64,000 nt of DNA from Myxococcales bacterium (GCA_021783235.1 JAJXUD010000010.1:21995-85994), one strand, 5' to 3'; positions 54,706-63,781 are shown, counted from the stretch's first letter. The notes: generated from the letters alone by a model not told the origin. Numbers and translations: made by a program.

Positions 54706-55983
54706 ATGCCCCGCGACGCCTTCCAGGAGATCCTGAACGACAATCAGCGGTTCGTCGGGCGCGATCCGGACCTCGTCCCGCACAAGCTCAGGAAGATGGC
54801 GAAGCACCCCTTCGCCTTCTTCCGCGGCAGCTTCCACCTCTTCGCCGCCGACTGGGTCTCTGGGCTCTGTGCCCCCTGGCGCGACGGCGCGGAGCGGGAG
54901 CGAGATCCCATCATCGGCGACGTGCACCTCGAGAGCTTCGGGGCCCACGAGGCGGGCGATGACAAGAACCCGCGCGTCCTCTTCTCGATCCAGGACTTCG
55001 ACGAGGCGGCCGAGGGGGACTACGACCTCGACGTCCTCCGGGCCGCCGCGAGCGCGGCGCTCGCGGTCGACCAGGCGGGACTCCCGCTCTCGGCGGCCTG
55101 CACGGCGGCGGCACGGCTCGCGCAGGGCTACGCGGACCAGGCGCAGCGGATGGCGCGCGGCGACGATCCCCCCGACTGGATCGTCGCTGAGGGGCAGAAC
55201 GCCCCCGGTCCCATCGATGAGCTCTGCCGAAACCTCGCCGCCGTGGCCCGCTCCCAGTTCATCGAGGGGCTCTGCGAGCGGAGACCCGGGAGCCCCCCCC
55301 GGATCCGGCGCTCCGATCGGCACCTCGACATCCGGCCCGAGCGGCTGCGCGCCGTCCTCGAGGCCACGGGCGCCTTCCTGCGGCAGCTGGGCGCCCGCGC
55401 GGCCGGGGGCGCGCCCTACCTGCCGGTCGACGTCGTCTTCCGGGTCGCCGGCACGGGCGGGCTGGGCCGTTTCCGGTACGCGGTCCTGCTCGCCCCCGAG
55501 TCCGGGGTCGCCGGCGAGGAGGTCCTCCTCGAGCTCAAGGAGTCGTCCCCCGCGGCGCTCGACCTCCATCGCGGTCGCACCCAGGCCGACCAGGCCGAGC
55601 GGATCGCGCGGCGGGCCCAGGAGGCGCAGGGGCGTCCGGGCCGCTGGATCGGGTCGGCGCGGATCGGGTCGCAGCCGTTCCAGGTCCGCGAGATCGGTCC
55701 CCACGACGGCCACCTCTCGCCGACGAGCTTCGCGGACGCGGCCCAGGCGGAGGCGCTGCTCGAGTGCTGCGGTCGGCTGCTCGCCGCGGCGCACCACCGG
55801 AGCTGGCAGGCGACGCCCGAGGGGCGCTGCCTGCCGCCGGCCCAGCGGCTCGCCGATCGGGAGGGGCTCTGGCTCCGCCGCGTCGTCTCGTTCGGCCTCT
55901 TCTACGCGGCGATCGTGCAGGAGGACCACCGGGCCTTCGCCGGTCGGCTGGAAGAGGCGCTCGAGCGACTGGGCCCGAAGTAG
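54706..55983 (+). CDS. DUF2252 protein (kinase-like fold)
   Basis: The 425-residue protein shows DUF2252 hallmarks: MAKHPFAFFRGSFHLFAADW near the N-terminus, then IGDVHLESFGAHE, SIQDFDEAAEGDYDLDVLRAAASAAL, VLLELKESSPAAL and a C-terminal helical region. The GDxHxxNFG- and DFD-like elements recall the catalytic and metal-binding motifs of aminoglycoside-phosphotransferase-like kinases. No substrate has been established for the family that I know of. The ATG lies 4 bases after the previous stop. Confidence 0.82.
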   Translation: MPRDAFQEILNDNQRFVGRDPDLVPHKLRKMAKHPFAFFRGSFHLFAADWVSGLCAPWRDGAERERDPIIGDVHLESFGAHEAGDDKNPRVLFSIQDFDEAAEGDYDLDVLRAAASAALAVDQAGLPLSAACTAAARLAQGYADQAQRMARGDDPPDWIVAEGQNAPGPIDELCRNLAAVARSQFIEGLCERRPGSPPRIRRSDRHLDIRPERLRAVLEATGAFLRQLGARAAGGAPYLPVDVVFRVAGTGGLGRFRYAVLLAPESGVAGEEVLLELKESSPAALDLHRGRTQADQAERIARRAQEAQGRPGRWIGSARIGSQPFQVREIGPHDGHLSPTSFADAAQAEALLECCGRLLAAAHHRSWQATPEGRCLPPAQRLADREGLWLRRVVSFGLFYAAIVQEDHRAFAGRLEEALERLGPK

Positions 55984-56020
55984 GGGCCCGGGGATCAGCC
56001 CCCTGCCCTAGGATGCTCGG

Positions 56021-57535
56021 GTGGCCTCCCCCTTCTTCATCCTCGAGCTCGTCTTCACGCGGCGGCCCGAGGCGCCCGCCACCTCCAGCTCGGGCTTCGG
56101 CCTCGGCGGCGCCTACCTCGTCGAGCTCGATCAGCGGGCGCGGCGCCTCTGCAGCGAGCGCTTGGGGCTCGCGGGCCTCGGCCCTGGGGGAGCGGGCAGC
56201 CGCCTCTTCGAGACCGAGGTCGAGCTCGTGCGCGCCCTCGCCTCGCGGTTGGGCGAGGGCGGCTGCCTCGTCACGGCGCGCGGGCGGCAGCTCGATCTCC
56301 CCATCCTGGAGGCGCTGGCGCTCCGGCACGACGTGCCGTTGCCAGGCCACTTCGCGCTGGGCGACCCCTACGACGCCCGCCGCTCGCCGTACGGCACGGC
56401 GAAGCAGCTCGACCTGTCGAGCTACCTCGCGGACGGAGACCGCCGGCTGCGCGGCCTGTCTCCCGAGGTCTTGCTCTCGCTGCTCTGTCCAGGCGCGCCC
56501 CCGCTCCAGAGGCGGCAGCTCGACGCCGACGAGACGCAGGGCGACGCCCGGCGGCGCGCCCTCGCGACGTACCTGCTCTTTCTGCGGGTGCAGCGGCTGC
56601 GGGGCCTCCTCTCGGAAGCGGAGATCCGAGGGCGGATCGAGGAGCTCGGGGGCGCGGGGCTGGAGCCCGCGCTCGCCGCGCTCGCCGACCGGGCCGCCTT
56701 CGCGGGGCCGGAGCCGGCTCCCGCCGCCACGCTGGCCGACGGCTTCGGCGACGGCTGCCTGTTCGCCTTCGACATCGAGACGGTCGTCGACTTCGAGGCG
56801 CTCTCGAACGCGCTCGGGCGGCCGGTCCTCGGCGAGGCGGAGCTGCCGGCGGCGCTCGCGGAGCTGGGCGGCGGCCCCCAGGATTTCCCGCTGGCCCCGT
56901 TCCATCGGGTCGTGGCGGTGGCCTTCGTGATCTGGGATCCGAAGAGCGGCCGGATCGAGCTCGACCGGCTCGGCCTCGGCGGGCGAAGCCTCGCCGGGGC
57001 CCCCCTGCCCGAGGAGCGCGATCTTCTGCTCGCGTTCTGGCGCGCGGCGCGGGGGAAGCGGCTCGCGAGCTACAACGGCCGCCGCTTCGACCTGCCGGTC
57101 CTCTTCTTCCGCAGCCTCCCTCACCCCTTCGATCTCTCCTGGTACCTCGCGGAGCGGCGGCCGCCCCACGAGCAGTACCGCCACCCACAGAGCGTCCGGC
57201 AGCTCGATCTCTTCGATCGGCTGGGGGGCGGCCTCTCCCCGGGAAAGCTCGGTGACCTCCTCCAGACGATCGGGCTCCCGGGAAAGATCGGCACCGACGG
57301 CGGCGACGTGGCCCGGCTGTGGGCCGAGGGGCAGGGCGGGGCCATCGCCGACTACTGTCTCGCCGACGCCGCCCAGACGTTTCTGCTCGCCCTTCGCTTC
57401 CTGCGGGTCGCCGGCGAGCTCGACGCCGAGGGCGAGGCCCGCGCGATCGCCGCCGCGAAGGAGCGCTTCTCTCGCGAGCCCGCGCTCCGATCGATCCTCG
57501 AGCTCGGCACGCGCTTCTTCGGCGGGCGGCCTTGA
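56021..57535 (+). CDS. Tandem PolB-type 3'-5' exonuclease, first half degenerate
   Basis: The 504-residue protein ends in a DEDDy exonuclease of the predicted PolB-like type: FAFDIETVVDF (D251, E253), SYNGRRFDLPVL (D357), and DYCLAD (Y444, D448) with a QLDLFD landmark. The N-terminal half repeats the same layout (ARGRQLDLPILEALALRH with D92, YGTAKQLDLSSYL) but lacks the DxE motif and the YxxxD motif. It therefore looks like a duplicated, inactivated copy. TAGGAT lies 6 bases before the GTG start and there is no ribosome-binding site. It probably trims DNA or RNA 3' ends; partner and substrate are unknown. Confidence 0.8.
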   Translation: MASPFFILELVFTRRPEAPATSSSGFGLGGAYLVELDQRARRLCSERLGLAGLGPGGAGSRLFETEVELVRALASRLGEGGCLVTARGRQLDLPILEALALRHDVPLPGHFALGDPYDARRSPYGTAKQLDLSSYLADGDRRLRGLSPEVLLSLLCPGAPPLQRRQLDADETQGDARRRALATYLLFLRVQRLRGLLSEAEIRGRIEELGGAGLEPALAALADRAAFAGPEPAPAATLADGFGDGCLFAFDIETVVDFEALSNALGRPVLGEAELPAALAELGGGPQDFPLAPFHRVVAVAFVIWDPKSGRIELDRLGLGGRSLAGAPLPEERDLLLAFWRAARGKRLASYNGRRFDLPVLFFRSLPHPFDLSWYLAERRPPHEQYRHPQSVRQLDLFDRLGGGLSPGKLGDLLQTIGLPGKIGTDGGDVARLWAEGQGGAIADYCLADAAQTFLLALRFLRVAGELDAEGEARAIAAAKERFSREPALRSILELGTRFFGGRP

Positions 57536-57612
57536 GCCCGGCGGGAGCGAAGACGCGCCCCGCGCGGGTCGCCGGCCGCGCGGCCGGCCGAGATTCATCC
57601 TCGGACCCTGGG

Positions 57613-58122
57613 ATGAGGCGCTGCGCCCTCGCGCTGCTCCTGCTGCTCGCGCTGCCCGACCGCCGGGCTCGCGCCGCCGTCTACCACCTGGAGCTCGCCC
57701 CCGCGGGCCACGGCCCCGCGCTCGTCGACTGCGAGCGGGGCTTCGCCGCGGCGCTCGTCGCCTACTTCACGGAGTTCGCCCCGCGAGAAGGAATCGTGGG
57801 CGAGGGTCCCCCGAGTGTCGAGGTCGCGAGCCCCGGGGGAGCGATCAGCCGGTTCGTCGTCCGCTTCCGGGACCGGGGCTACGACGGGTTCGTCTACCGC
57901 GATCCGACGATGACCGAGGCCGAGGAGGAGGGGGAGGAGGAGGAGGGAACCGACCCCCCGGTCTGCAGCGCCGTCTTCGTCTCGGACGACGCCACCGAGG
58001 CCGAGCGGCGGAAGCTCGAGAAGGCGCTCACCACGGTGCTCGAGCGGCTCGGCCTACCCGATCCCGGCGGCGCCTCGCCGAGCCGAACGCCGGGTCAGGC
58101 GCCTCGCGGGCTGAAGCGGTAG
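57613..58122 (+). CDS. Secreted hypothetical protein with acidic loop
   Basis: The 169-residue protein begins with a signal peptide (MRRCALALLLLLALPDRRARA) and has a mixed alpha/beta mature part (YHLELAPAGHGPALVDCERGFAAALVAYF). A Glu-rich insertion (TEAEEEGEEEEG) is encoded by a GAG/GAGG microsatellite near 57920-57950. No family is recognised. It lies 77 bases downstream of the exonuclease and overlaps the convergent response regulator by 28 bases. The start is uncertain because the ribosome-binding site is weak. Confidence 0.6.
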   Translation: MRRCALALLLLLALPDRRARAAVYHLELAPAGHGPALVDCERGFAAALVAYFTEFAPREGIVGEGPPSVEVASPGGAISRFVVRFRDRGYDGFVYRDPTMTEAEEEGEEEEGTDPPVCSAVFVSDDATEAERRKLEKALTTVLERLGLPDPGGASPSRTPGQAPRGLKR

Positions 58123-58778
58123 CCGATGCCTCGGACCGTCTCGAAGAGGCGCGGCCGCCCCGGCTCCGACTCGAGCTTCTCACGCAGCCGGACGATGAAG
58201 TTGTCCACCGTCCGCGCGGTTCCGAAGTAGTCGAGCCCCCAGACCGCCTGCATGATCTGCTCGCGGGTGAGCGCCATGTCCGGGTGGAGGAGGAAGTGGC
58301 GGAGCAGGTCGAACTCGCGGCTCGTCAGCTCCACCTCGGCGCCGGCCCGCGACACCCGGCGCGCCTTGAGGTCGACCTCGACGTCCCCGAAGCGGCGAAG
58401 CTCGTCGCCGCGACCCGCGCGCCGCAGCGCCGCCTGAACGCGCGCGAGCAGCTCCCTCAGGCCGAACGGTTTCGTCACGTAGTCGTCGGCCCCGAGCCTG
58501 AGCCCCTCGACCTTGGAGGCCTCCTGGCCGCGGGCCGAGAGGACGAGGACCGGCGTCTCGCGATCGTCCTTGCGAATGGCGCGCAGCACCGTCAGCCCGT
58601 CGAGCTCGGGCAAGGTCAGGTCGAGGATCACGAGCGACGGCTTGCGCTCGCGCGCGAGGGCGAGCCCCGCCCGGCCGTCCGCCGCCGAGATGACCCGGTA
58701 GCCCTCGACCGAGAGGTTCAGCTCGAGCCCCGTCCGAATCGAGGCGTCGTCCTCGATGAGGAGGATCGTCTCAGCCAC
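58095..58778 (-). CDS. OmpR-family response regulator
   Basis: The 227-residue regulator has a receiver domain (acidic pocket IEDD, phospho-acceptor D53 in VILDLTLPE, T/S in VLSARG, K in YVTKPFG) and an OmpR/PhoB winged helix (VELTSREFDLLRHFLLHP, DNFIVRLREKLE, VRGIGYRF). Its start overlaps the end of the histidine kinase gene by 8 bases. With RimK it forms the unit rimK-kinase-regulator. Confidence 0.92.
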   Translation of the reverse strand: MAETILLIEDDASIRTGLELNLSVEGYRVISAADGRAGLALARERKPSLVILDLTLPELDGLTVLRAIRKDDRETPVLVLSARGQEASKVEGLRLGADDYVTKPFGLRELLARVQAALRRAGRGDELRRFGDVEVDLKARRVSRAGAEVELTSREFDLLRHFLLHPDMALTREQIMQAVWGLDYFGTARTVDNFIVRLREKLESEPGRPRLFETVRGIGYRFSPRGA

Positions 58779-59736
58779 GTTCCCCTCCCTCCGCCCCGGC
58801 GGGCGGCAGCGCGGGGAGGTAGAGGGTGAAGGTCGCCCCCTGTCCGGGCTCGCTCTCGACCGTGACCGCCCCGCCGTGGGCGGAGGCGATGTGCTGCACG
58901 ATGGCGAGGCCGAGCCCGCTCCCCTCGATGGCCGGGTTCGCGAGCGCCTCGGAGCGGTAGAACTTCTCGAAGATCCGCTGCTGCTCGGGAAGCGGGATCC
59001 CCGGCCCGTTGTCTTGGACCGCGATGGCGATCGTCTGGCCCTCGGAGCGGGCCCGGACCTCGATTCGCTTCTGCGGGCCGGTGAACTTGTACGCGTTGTG
59101 GAGCAGGTTCAGCAGCGCCTCGCTCATCGCGGGCAGGTCGATGGCGACGTCCGGAAGGTCAGGGGAGACGTCGCGGACGACCTCGACGGGCGGCCCCTGC
59201 AGCCGCTGCGCCTCGAAGGAGGCGAGCGCCGTGTCCACGAGATCGCCGACGCGCTCCCGCTCCGTCTGGTAGCTGCGCTTGCCGGCCTCCATCCGCGCCC
59301 AGCCGAGCAGCCGGTCGATCATGGCCGAGAGCCGGGCGGTCTCCTGGGCGAGGACGTCGAGGCACTGCTGGATCCGGGTCGCGTCGCCGATCCGACCGAG
59401 CTGGAGCGTCTCGACGAACATGCGGATGGAGGTGAGCGGCGTGCGCAGGTCGTGGCTCACCTTGTTGACGAACTCGGTCTGGAGCCGCGAGAGCGTCGCG
59501 CCCCGGCGCAGGTAGGTGAAGGTCGCGATGATGCCGGCGATCATCGTGACGCAGAGCGAGAGGATGAGGACGCCGAAGACGTAGTCCTTCTTCGCCTGCC
59601 CGAGCACGAGCACGAGCACGCCGACGCTCAGGAGGACCGCCGTCGGAACGGCGACGAAGCCGGAGACGAGCAGCGCGATCCGCTTGAAGTTCGCGCTGCG
59701 GGCGTCCTCGCGCCCGCTCCGGCGGGCTTTCGTCAG
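58771..59736 (-). CDS. Two-helix membrane histidine kinase, probable CTG start
   Basis: This kinase of about 321 residues has two adjacent membrane helices (IALLVSGFVAVPTAVLLSVGVLVLV and VFGVLILSLCVTMIAGIIATF) with almost no periplasmic loop. A HisKA H-box (VSHDLRTPLTSIRM) and a full HATPase (NLLHNAYKF, DNGPGIP, GSGLGLAIV) follow. The region before the first helix has no ATG, GTG or TTG in frame. A CTG at 59736 overlaps the rimK stop as CTGA, the same geometry as the ATGA and GTGA couplings elsewhere here. The lack of a sensor loop suggests intramembrane sensing or a partner protein. Confidence 0.85.
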   Translation of the reverse strand: MTKARRSGREDARSANFKRIALLVSGFVAVPTAVLLSVGVLVLVLGQAKKDYVFGVLILSLCVTMIAGIIATFTYLRRGATLSRLQTEFVNKVSHDLRTPLTSIRMFVETLQLGRIGDATRIQQCLDVLAQETARLSAMIDRLLGWARMEAGKRSYQTERERVGDLVDTALASFEAQRLQGPPVEVVRDVSPDLPDVAIDLPAMSEALLNLLHNAYKFTGPQKRIEVRARSEGQTIAIAVQDNGPGIPLPEQQRIFEKFYRSEALANPAIEGSGLGLAIVQHIASAHGGAVTVESEPGQGATFTLYLPALPPAGAEGGERG

Positions 59737-60692
59737 ATCAGCCGTTGCCGGCTCCAGCCGGTGGCGCTCGCCTCGGCGAACTGGACGGCGTGCTCGACGA
59801 TCCGGCCGGCCGCGTCGACGTGGGTCGCGCGCTCGAGCCCCTCGAAGCCGGGCGAGCTGTTGACCTCCATCACCTTGGGCCCGCCCCGCGTCTCCAGCAT
59901 GTCGACGCCCGCGACCTCGAGCCCCATGATGCGCGTCGCCCGCACCGCGATCTCCGCGTACGCCTTGGGCAACACCACGGGCTTGCCCTCGCCGCCGCGG
60001 TGGAGGTTCGAGCGGAACTCGCCCGCGCGGGCGCGGCGGCGCATCGCGCCCACCACCTGGTCGCCCACGACGAGGGCGCGCACGTCCTGGCCGCGGCTCT
60101 CGTGGATGAACTCCTGGAGCAGGATCTCCTGGCCGAGGTCCTTCATCGTGCCGAGGATCCCTTCGATCTCCTCGAGGGTGTGGGCGATCATCACGCCGAC
60201 GCCCTGGGTCCCCTGGATGAGCTTCAGGATCGCGGGCAGCCCGCCGATCCGCTTCAGCGCCGCCGGCACCTCGGAGCGGTCGCGGGTCACCACGGTGCGC
60301 GGGATGTCGACGCCGAAGCGGGCGAGGAGCTGCAGGCAGCGCAGCTTGTCGCGGCTGCGGGCGATGGGCACCGAGTTGTTCAGGACCGGCACCCCCATCA
60401 TGTCGAGCTGGTTCACGACGGCGAGGCCGTACGGGGTGATCGAGGCGCCGATGCGCGGGATCACCACGTCGAGGCGCGGCAGCGGCCTCCCCTCGTAGTC
60501 GAGCCGCGCCCCGCCCTGCGCGAGGCCGATGGTGCAGCGCAGCGTGTCGAGCACGATGGCCTTGTGGCCGCGCGCGCGCGCCGCCTCGACCATGCGGGAG
60601 GTCGTGTAGAGCGTCCGCTTGCGCGAGAGGATGCCGACGATCTTCCCTGCCGGGCGCGCCGCTCGCTTCGGGGCCTTCACGCTCACGGCCAC
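59733..60692 (-). CDS. rimK: RimK-type ATP-grasp ligase
   Basis: The 319-residue protein shows the ATP-grasp layout of RimK: RPLPRLDVVIPRIGASITPYG, then NSVPIARSRDKLRCLQLLARFGVDIPRT, LKLIQGTQGVGVMIA, LLQEFIHESRGQDVRALVVGDQVVGAM and the metal/ATP site EVNSSPGFEGLE. RimK adds glutamates to the C-terminus of ribosomal protein S6, or a related amino-acid ligation. The GTG at 60692 is directly preceded by GTTTCGTGGTAGCAA; a GTG at 60686 may be the real leaderless start. It heads the operon with the kinase and regulator. Confidence 0.87.
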   Translation of the reverse strand: MAVSVKAPKRAARPAGKIVGILSRKRTLYTTSRMVEAARARGHKAIVLDTLRCTIGLAQGGARLDYEGRPLPRLDVVIPRIGASITPYGLAVVNQLDMMGVPVLNNSVPIARSRDKLRCLQLLARFGVDIPRTVVTRDRSEVPAALKRIGGLPAILKLIQGTQGVGVMIAHTLEEIEGILGTMKDLGQEILLQEFIHESRGQDVRALVVGDQVVGAMRRRARAGEFRSNLHRGGEGKPVVLPKAYAEIAVRATRIMGLEVAGVDMLETRGGPKVMEVNSSPGFEGLERATHVDAAGRIVEHAVQFAEASATGWSRQRLI

Positions 60693-60774
60693 TTGCTACC
60701 ACGAAACCGGCGCCCAGCCCTCGAAAAGCGGGCTGCCGCGGGGGAGGCCTCTCGGCCGCTCTGGTCCATGGGGC

Positions 60775-62568
60775 TCAGAAGCGCGCCGTCACCTCGACCG
60801 AGGCGCCCTCGAAGCCGGGGTAGTTCCGGCAGATGCCGTTGACGCAGCGCAGCCCGGCCGTCCGCCCGCCCGCGAACAGCCGGAAGGTCCAGCGATCGGT
60901 GGGGCTGTAGCTGCCGCCGATGTTCGGGTTCTCCACCCGGTCGAAGCTCGGGAACTGCGAGTAGTACTCGTCGCCGAGCGTGAGGGACCACTCGTGGCGG
61001 CGCAGCGAGAGGTAGCCGTAGCTCCAGGTCCACGGGTGGCCGGTGAAGAAGTCCTCGTCCCAGCGCCGGTGCAGCCCCTCGAGCTCGAGGCTGTAGACCG
61101 GCCCCAGCACCTGCACGAGGTCGTACTGCACCCACCACTCGTGCTGGAAGGCGGCGCCGGGCGTGGGCGAGACGCCGTTGAAGGTGGCGATCCGCCGGCC
61201 GGCGGCGAGCGAGGCGTGGCTGCGCCGCTCCTGCCAGTGGGCGTCGAGGCCCAAGAAGCCGTCGGCGATGTCGTAGCCGTTGGTGTCGTCCGCGAAGTAG
61301 GCCGCCGAGGCGTAGGGCGTCAGCCAGTCGGTCACCGCGACGTCGACGCGGAGCCGCGGGCCGGCGATGGAGTAGACGGGGTAGTACTCCTCCTGGAAGC
61401 TCTCCTCGAGCGTCGGCGCGTTCGTGTAGACGTTCTGCTGCCAGAAGGCGGGGAACATCTGCGACGAGAGGCTCGGCGGCAGCGGCGAGGAGAAGTTCTG
61501 GTAGTCCTTCCCCTCGATGAGCAGCGTCGCGGGGCCGAAGAAGAGCGAGAGCGAGCCGTAGAAGGCGTTCCCCTCCGGCCGCAGCTCGTTGCCGACCCAC
61601 TGCACCTGGTGGGCGTACTCGAGGTAGAGCTTGCCCACGTCCCCGAGCCGCGGCAGCTCGAGCGTCACGCTGCCGTTGTCGGTGTTCCAGAGCCCCCCCG
61701 GGATCGCCTGCGGCGGCTGCGAGGTGACGGAGCCGAGGGCGAGCGGCGCGAGCGGGAGCTGCACGACGGGCTGGCCGGGGGTGTAGCTCGAGAGCGCCGC
61801 GGTGGCGGGGTTCTGGTAGATGCCCGCCCCGTCGACGCCGATCGTCAGCACGCGCGGCCAGCGGTACTCGAGCCTGCCGGCGACGATCCGGTCCATCGGG
61901 TCCGGCGCCACCTCGCCCGTCGACTCGTCGGTGTTGACGACGTTCGTGACGCCGGCCGCGACGTTCGCCGAGAAGCCGCCGAAGTGGCCGGTCACGCTCG
62001 CGCCCCGCAGCGTCGTGTCGACGCCGAGCGCGTCGATCTTGGTCAGCGAGAGGACGAGCCCGCGGCCGTAGGCGATGTAGAAGTCGCCGAGGGTGAGGTC
62101 CAGCCGGTCGCCGAGGTAGCTCGCCGAGATCTTCTCGACGATGAGGTTGTTCGTGTAGCGGTTCTCGAGCAGCGTCGCGAGGTGCAGGTTCTCCGCCGAG
62201 GCGTTCGGGTTCGACACCGACGGCGCGTTTCCGAAGAGGGCCGAGTCGAAGCGGAGCTCGGCGTGCCAGCGGCCCCAGGAGGCCTGCGCGTCGAAGCGGT
62301 TCAGCCAGTCGGCGTAGCAGTCGCCCGTCGGGTCGTACTCGGCGCTCGGCGTCGCCCGGACCGGCCGCGAGAGGAAGCCGGGCAGCCCCTGGTGGCAGGG
62401 CGTCTCTGGCCCCGGCGCGACGACGCCCTGGTCCAGGTGGTAGGCGAGGTCGGCCGTCTCGCTGAAGGTGAGCGTGAGCGGCTGCCCCGCGATCTCGGTC
62501 GTCAGTCCGAGCGCCGGGACAGCCATGACGATCGCGAGCGCCCCGAGGGGCGCGCTCCACCAGCGCAC
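60775..62568 (-). CDS. Outer-membrane beta-barrel protein (DUF6029-like)
   Basis: The 597-residue protein has a signal peptide (MRWWSAPLGALAIVMAVPALG) and many alternating strands (LDLTLGDFYIAYGRGLVLSL, VTLELPRLGDVGKLYLEYAHQV, WSLTLGDEYYSQF). It ends VEVTARF, with the terminal phenylalanine of outer-membrane barrels. The YGRGLVLSL region recalls DUF6029-type barrels. GGAGGGG sits 5 bases before the GTG. It is the third gene after two thioredoxin-fold lipoproteins, 21 bases downstream, so transport or biogenesis involving thiol-redox substrates is suggested by context only. Confidence 0.78.
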   Translation of the reverse strand: MRWWSAPLGALAIVMAVPALGLTTEIAGQPLTLTFSETADLAYHLDQGVVAPGPETPCHQGLPGFLSRPVRATPSAEYDPTGDCYADWLNRFDAQASWGRWHAELRFDSALFGNAPSVSNPNASAENLHLATLLENRYTNNLIVEKISASYLGDRLDLTLGDFYIAYGRGLVLSLTKIDALGVDTTLRGASVTGHFGGFSANVAAGVTNVVNTDESTGEVAPDPMDRIVAGRLEYRWPRVLTIGVDGAGIYQNPATAALSSYTPGQPVVQLPLAPLALGSVTSQPPQAIPGGLWNTDNGSVTLELPRLGDVGKLYLEYAHQVQWVGNELRPEGNAFYGSLSLFFGPATLLIEGKDYQNFSSPLPPSLSSQMFPAFWQQNVYTNAPTLEESFQEEYYPVYSIAGPRLRVDVAVTDWLTPYASAAYFADDTNGYDIADGFLGLDAHWQERRSHASLAAGRRIATFNGVSPTPGAAFQHEWWVQYDLVQVLGPVYSLELEGLHRRWDEDFFTGHPWTWSYGYLSLRRHEWSLTLGDEYYSQFPSFDRVENPNIGGSYSPTDRWTFRLFAGGRTAGLRCVNGICRNYPGFEGASVEVTARF

Positions 62569-62589
62569 CGTTGCCCCTCCCAGGGCCGC

Positions 62590-63102
62590 TTACAGCCGCT
62601 TCTGGATCTCCGCCTCGAGCGTCCGCTCGTCGCCCGGGGTGTAGCCGCCGTGCTGCGCGGCGATCCGGCCCGTCCGGTCGATGAGGACGCCGTACGGTGC
62701 CGAGCGGTCGCCGTCGTAGAGCGAGACCGCCCGCGACTGCGTGTCGAGGAGCACCGGGAAGGTGATCCCGTCCTTGTGGGCCGCGGGCGCGACGGCCCCC
62801 ACCGTCGTCGGATCGTCCATGGCGACGCCGAGCACGACGAGGCCGCGCCCCTTGTACTTCTCGAAGAGCCGCTCGAGCTGCGGCAGCTCCGTCTGGCAGG
62901 GGCCGCACCAGCTCGCCCAGAAGTCGAGGTAGACGACCGACTTGCCGAGGTAGTCCGAGAGGCGGACGGGGTTGCCGTCGAGATCCGCGAGCTCGAAGTC
63001 GGGGATCGACGAGCCGCCCTTCGCGCCGCCCGCGGGCCCGCTCGTGGCGCAGCCCGCGAGGCCGGCCGCGAGCGCGAGGAGGGCGAGGCTACTGCGCCGC
63101 AT
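62590..63102 (-). CDS. TlpA-like thioredoxin-fold lipoprotein
   Basis: The 170-residue lipoprotein (Cys18 in GLAGC) has a TlpA/ResA-type thioredoxin domain: IPDFELADLDGNPVRLSDYLGKSVVYLDFWASWCGPC (redox pair C66 and C69), then LGVAMDDPTTVGAVAPAA and the cis-proline turn APYGVLIDRTGRI. It probably reduces disulfides outside the cytoplasm, for example in cytochrome c or metalloprotein maturation. It overlaps the upstream CVHC lipoprotein by 14 bases. Confidence 0.88.
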   Translation of the reverse strand: MRRSSLALLALAAGLAGCATSGPAGGAKGGSSIPDFELADLDGNPVRLSDYLGKSVVYLDFWASWCGPCQTELPQLERLFEKYKGRGLVVLGVAMDDPTTVGAVAPAAHKDGITFPVLLDTQSRAVSLYDGDRSAPYGVLIDRTGRIAAQHGGYTPGDERTLEAEIQKRL

Positions 63103-63781
63103 CGAGCGTCTGGTCGAACGTGTTGAAGAACTGGTCCGTCGCCCCGAAGACCGCGTCGACCACCGTCATCGTCTGGAGGTTCAGGATGATGTTCGCGGGC
63201 CACGCCTGCAGCGAGAGGCCCGTCACCAGGTTCTCCTGCGGGTCGATCGCCATCGGGTAGTTGATGTTGTACTGCGTCACCCAGTGGGTCAGGTCGTCCA
63301 GCGTCGCCGGCACGTTGGGCGTCTGCCCCTCCTCGAGCACCGAGTAGACGACGCCTCCCTTCGGCAGCCAGCGCGGCACCCACTGGGTCGGCAGCTCCTG
63401 CGCCTCGGTGTTGCAGTGCACGCACCAGACCGCCGAGACGTCGATCAGGGCGAACTTGAAGCCCGAGCAGTAGAGCTGGTGGAACGCCATGAGCTGCGTC
63501 GGCTTGAAGGTCGGGACGTCCGGGGTCGGCGTCTTGCTCGGGTTCCAGTAGCCGGGCCCGAGGAAGAAGTCGGGGAAGGTGCCGCCGGTGCTCGTCCCGT
63601 AAGGGGCCGAGGGGTAGGTCGGGCCGCCGTTCGGGCAGGCGAAGGCCGCCGCGCTGCCCGCGTCGGCGCCGCCCGCCCCGCCGGTCGAGCCGCTGCCGCC
63701 GACGTTGTTTCCGCCGCCGCAGCCGAGCTGGATCGAGAGCAGGGCCACACCGAGGGGGAGGGTGAGGAGGAGGCGCTTCAT
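63089..63781 (-). CDS. Thioredoxin-like lipoprotein with CVHC motif
   Basis: The 230-residue lipoprotein (Cys21 in IQLGC) has a Gly/Ser/Ala-rich tether followed by a thioredoxin-like domain with ALIDVSAVWCVHC (C120, C123). Val-His in place of Gly-Pro between the cysteines is close to the DsbA CPHC type and suggests a more oxidising pair than its TlpA neighbour. Additional cysteines (C49, C105) could form a structural disulfide. A strong promoter (TTGACA-17-TAGCTT) and AAGGAG lie upstream. It heads the three-gene unit with the TlpA-like protein and the barrel. Confidence 0.82.
   Translation of the reverse strand: MKRLLLTLPLGVALLSIQLGCGGGNNVGGSGSTGGAGGADAGSAAAFACPNGGPTYPSAPYGTSTGGTFPDFFLGPGYWNPSKTPTPDVPTFKPTQLMAFHQLYCSGFKFALIDVSAVWCVHCNTEAQELPTQWVPRWLPKGGVVYSVLEEGQTPNVPATLDDLTHWVTQYNINYPMAIDPQENLVTGLSLQAWPANIILNLQTMTVVDAVFGATDQFFNTFDQTLDAAQ

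Noticed and set aside
57915..57955. GAG/GAGG microsatellite as a phase-variation tract
   Set aside because: It is short, imperfect and within a coding region; units are mixed triplets that encode an acidic loop without obvious frame-shifting homopolymers.
60619..63126. Plus-strand open frame opposite the outer-membrane barrel
   Set aside because: Composition is Arg/Glu/Val-rich without domains, and the barrel with signal peptide and terminal Phe on the minus strand is convincing.
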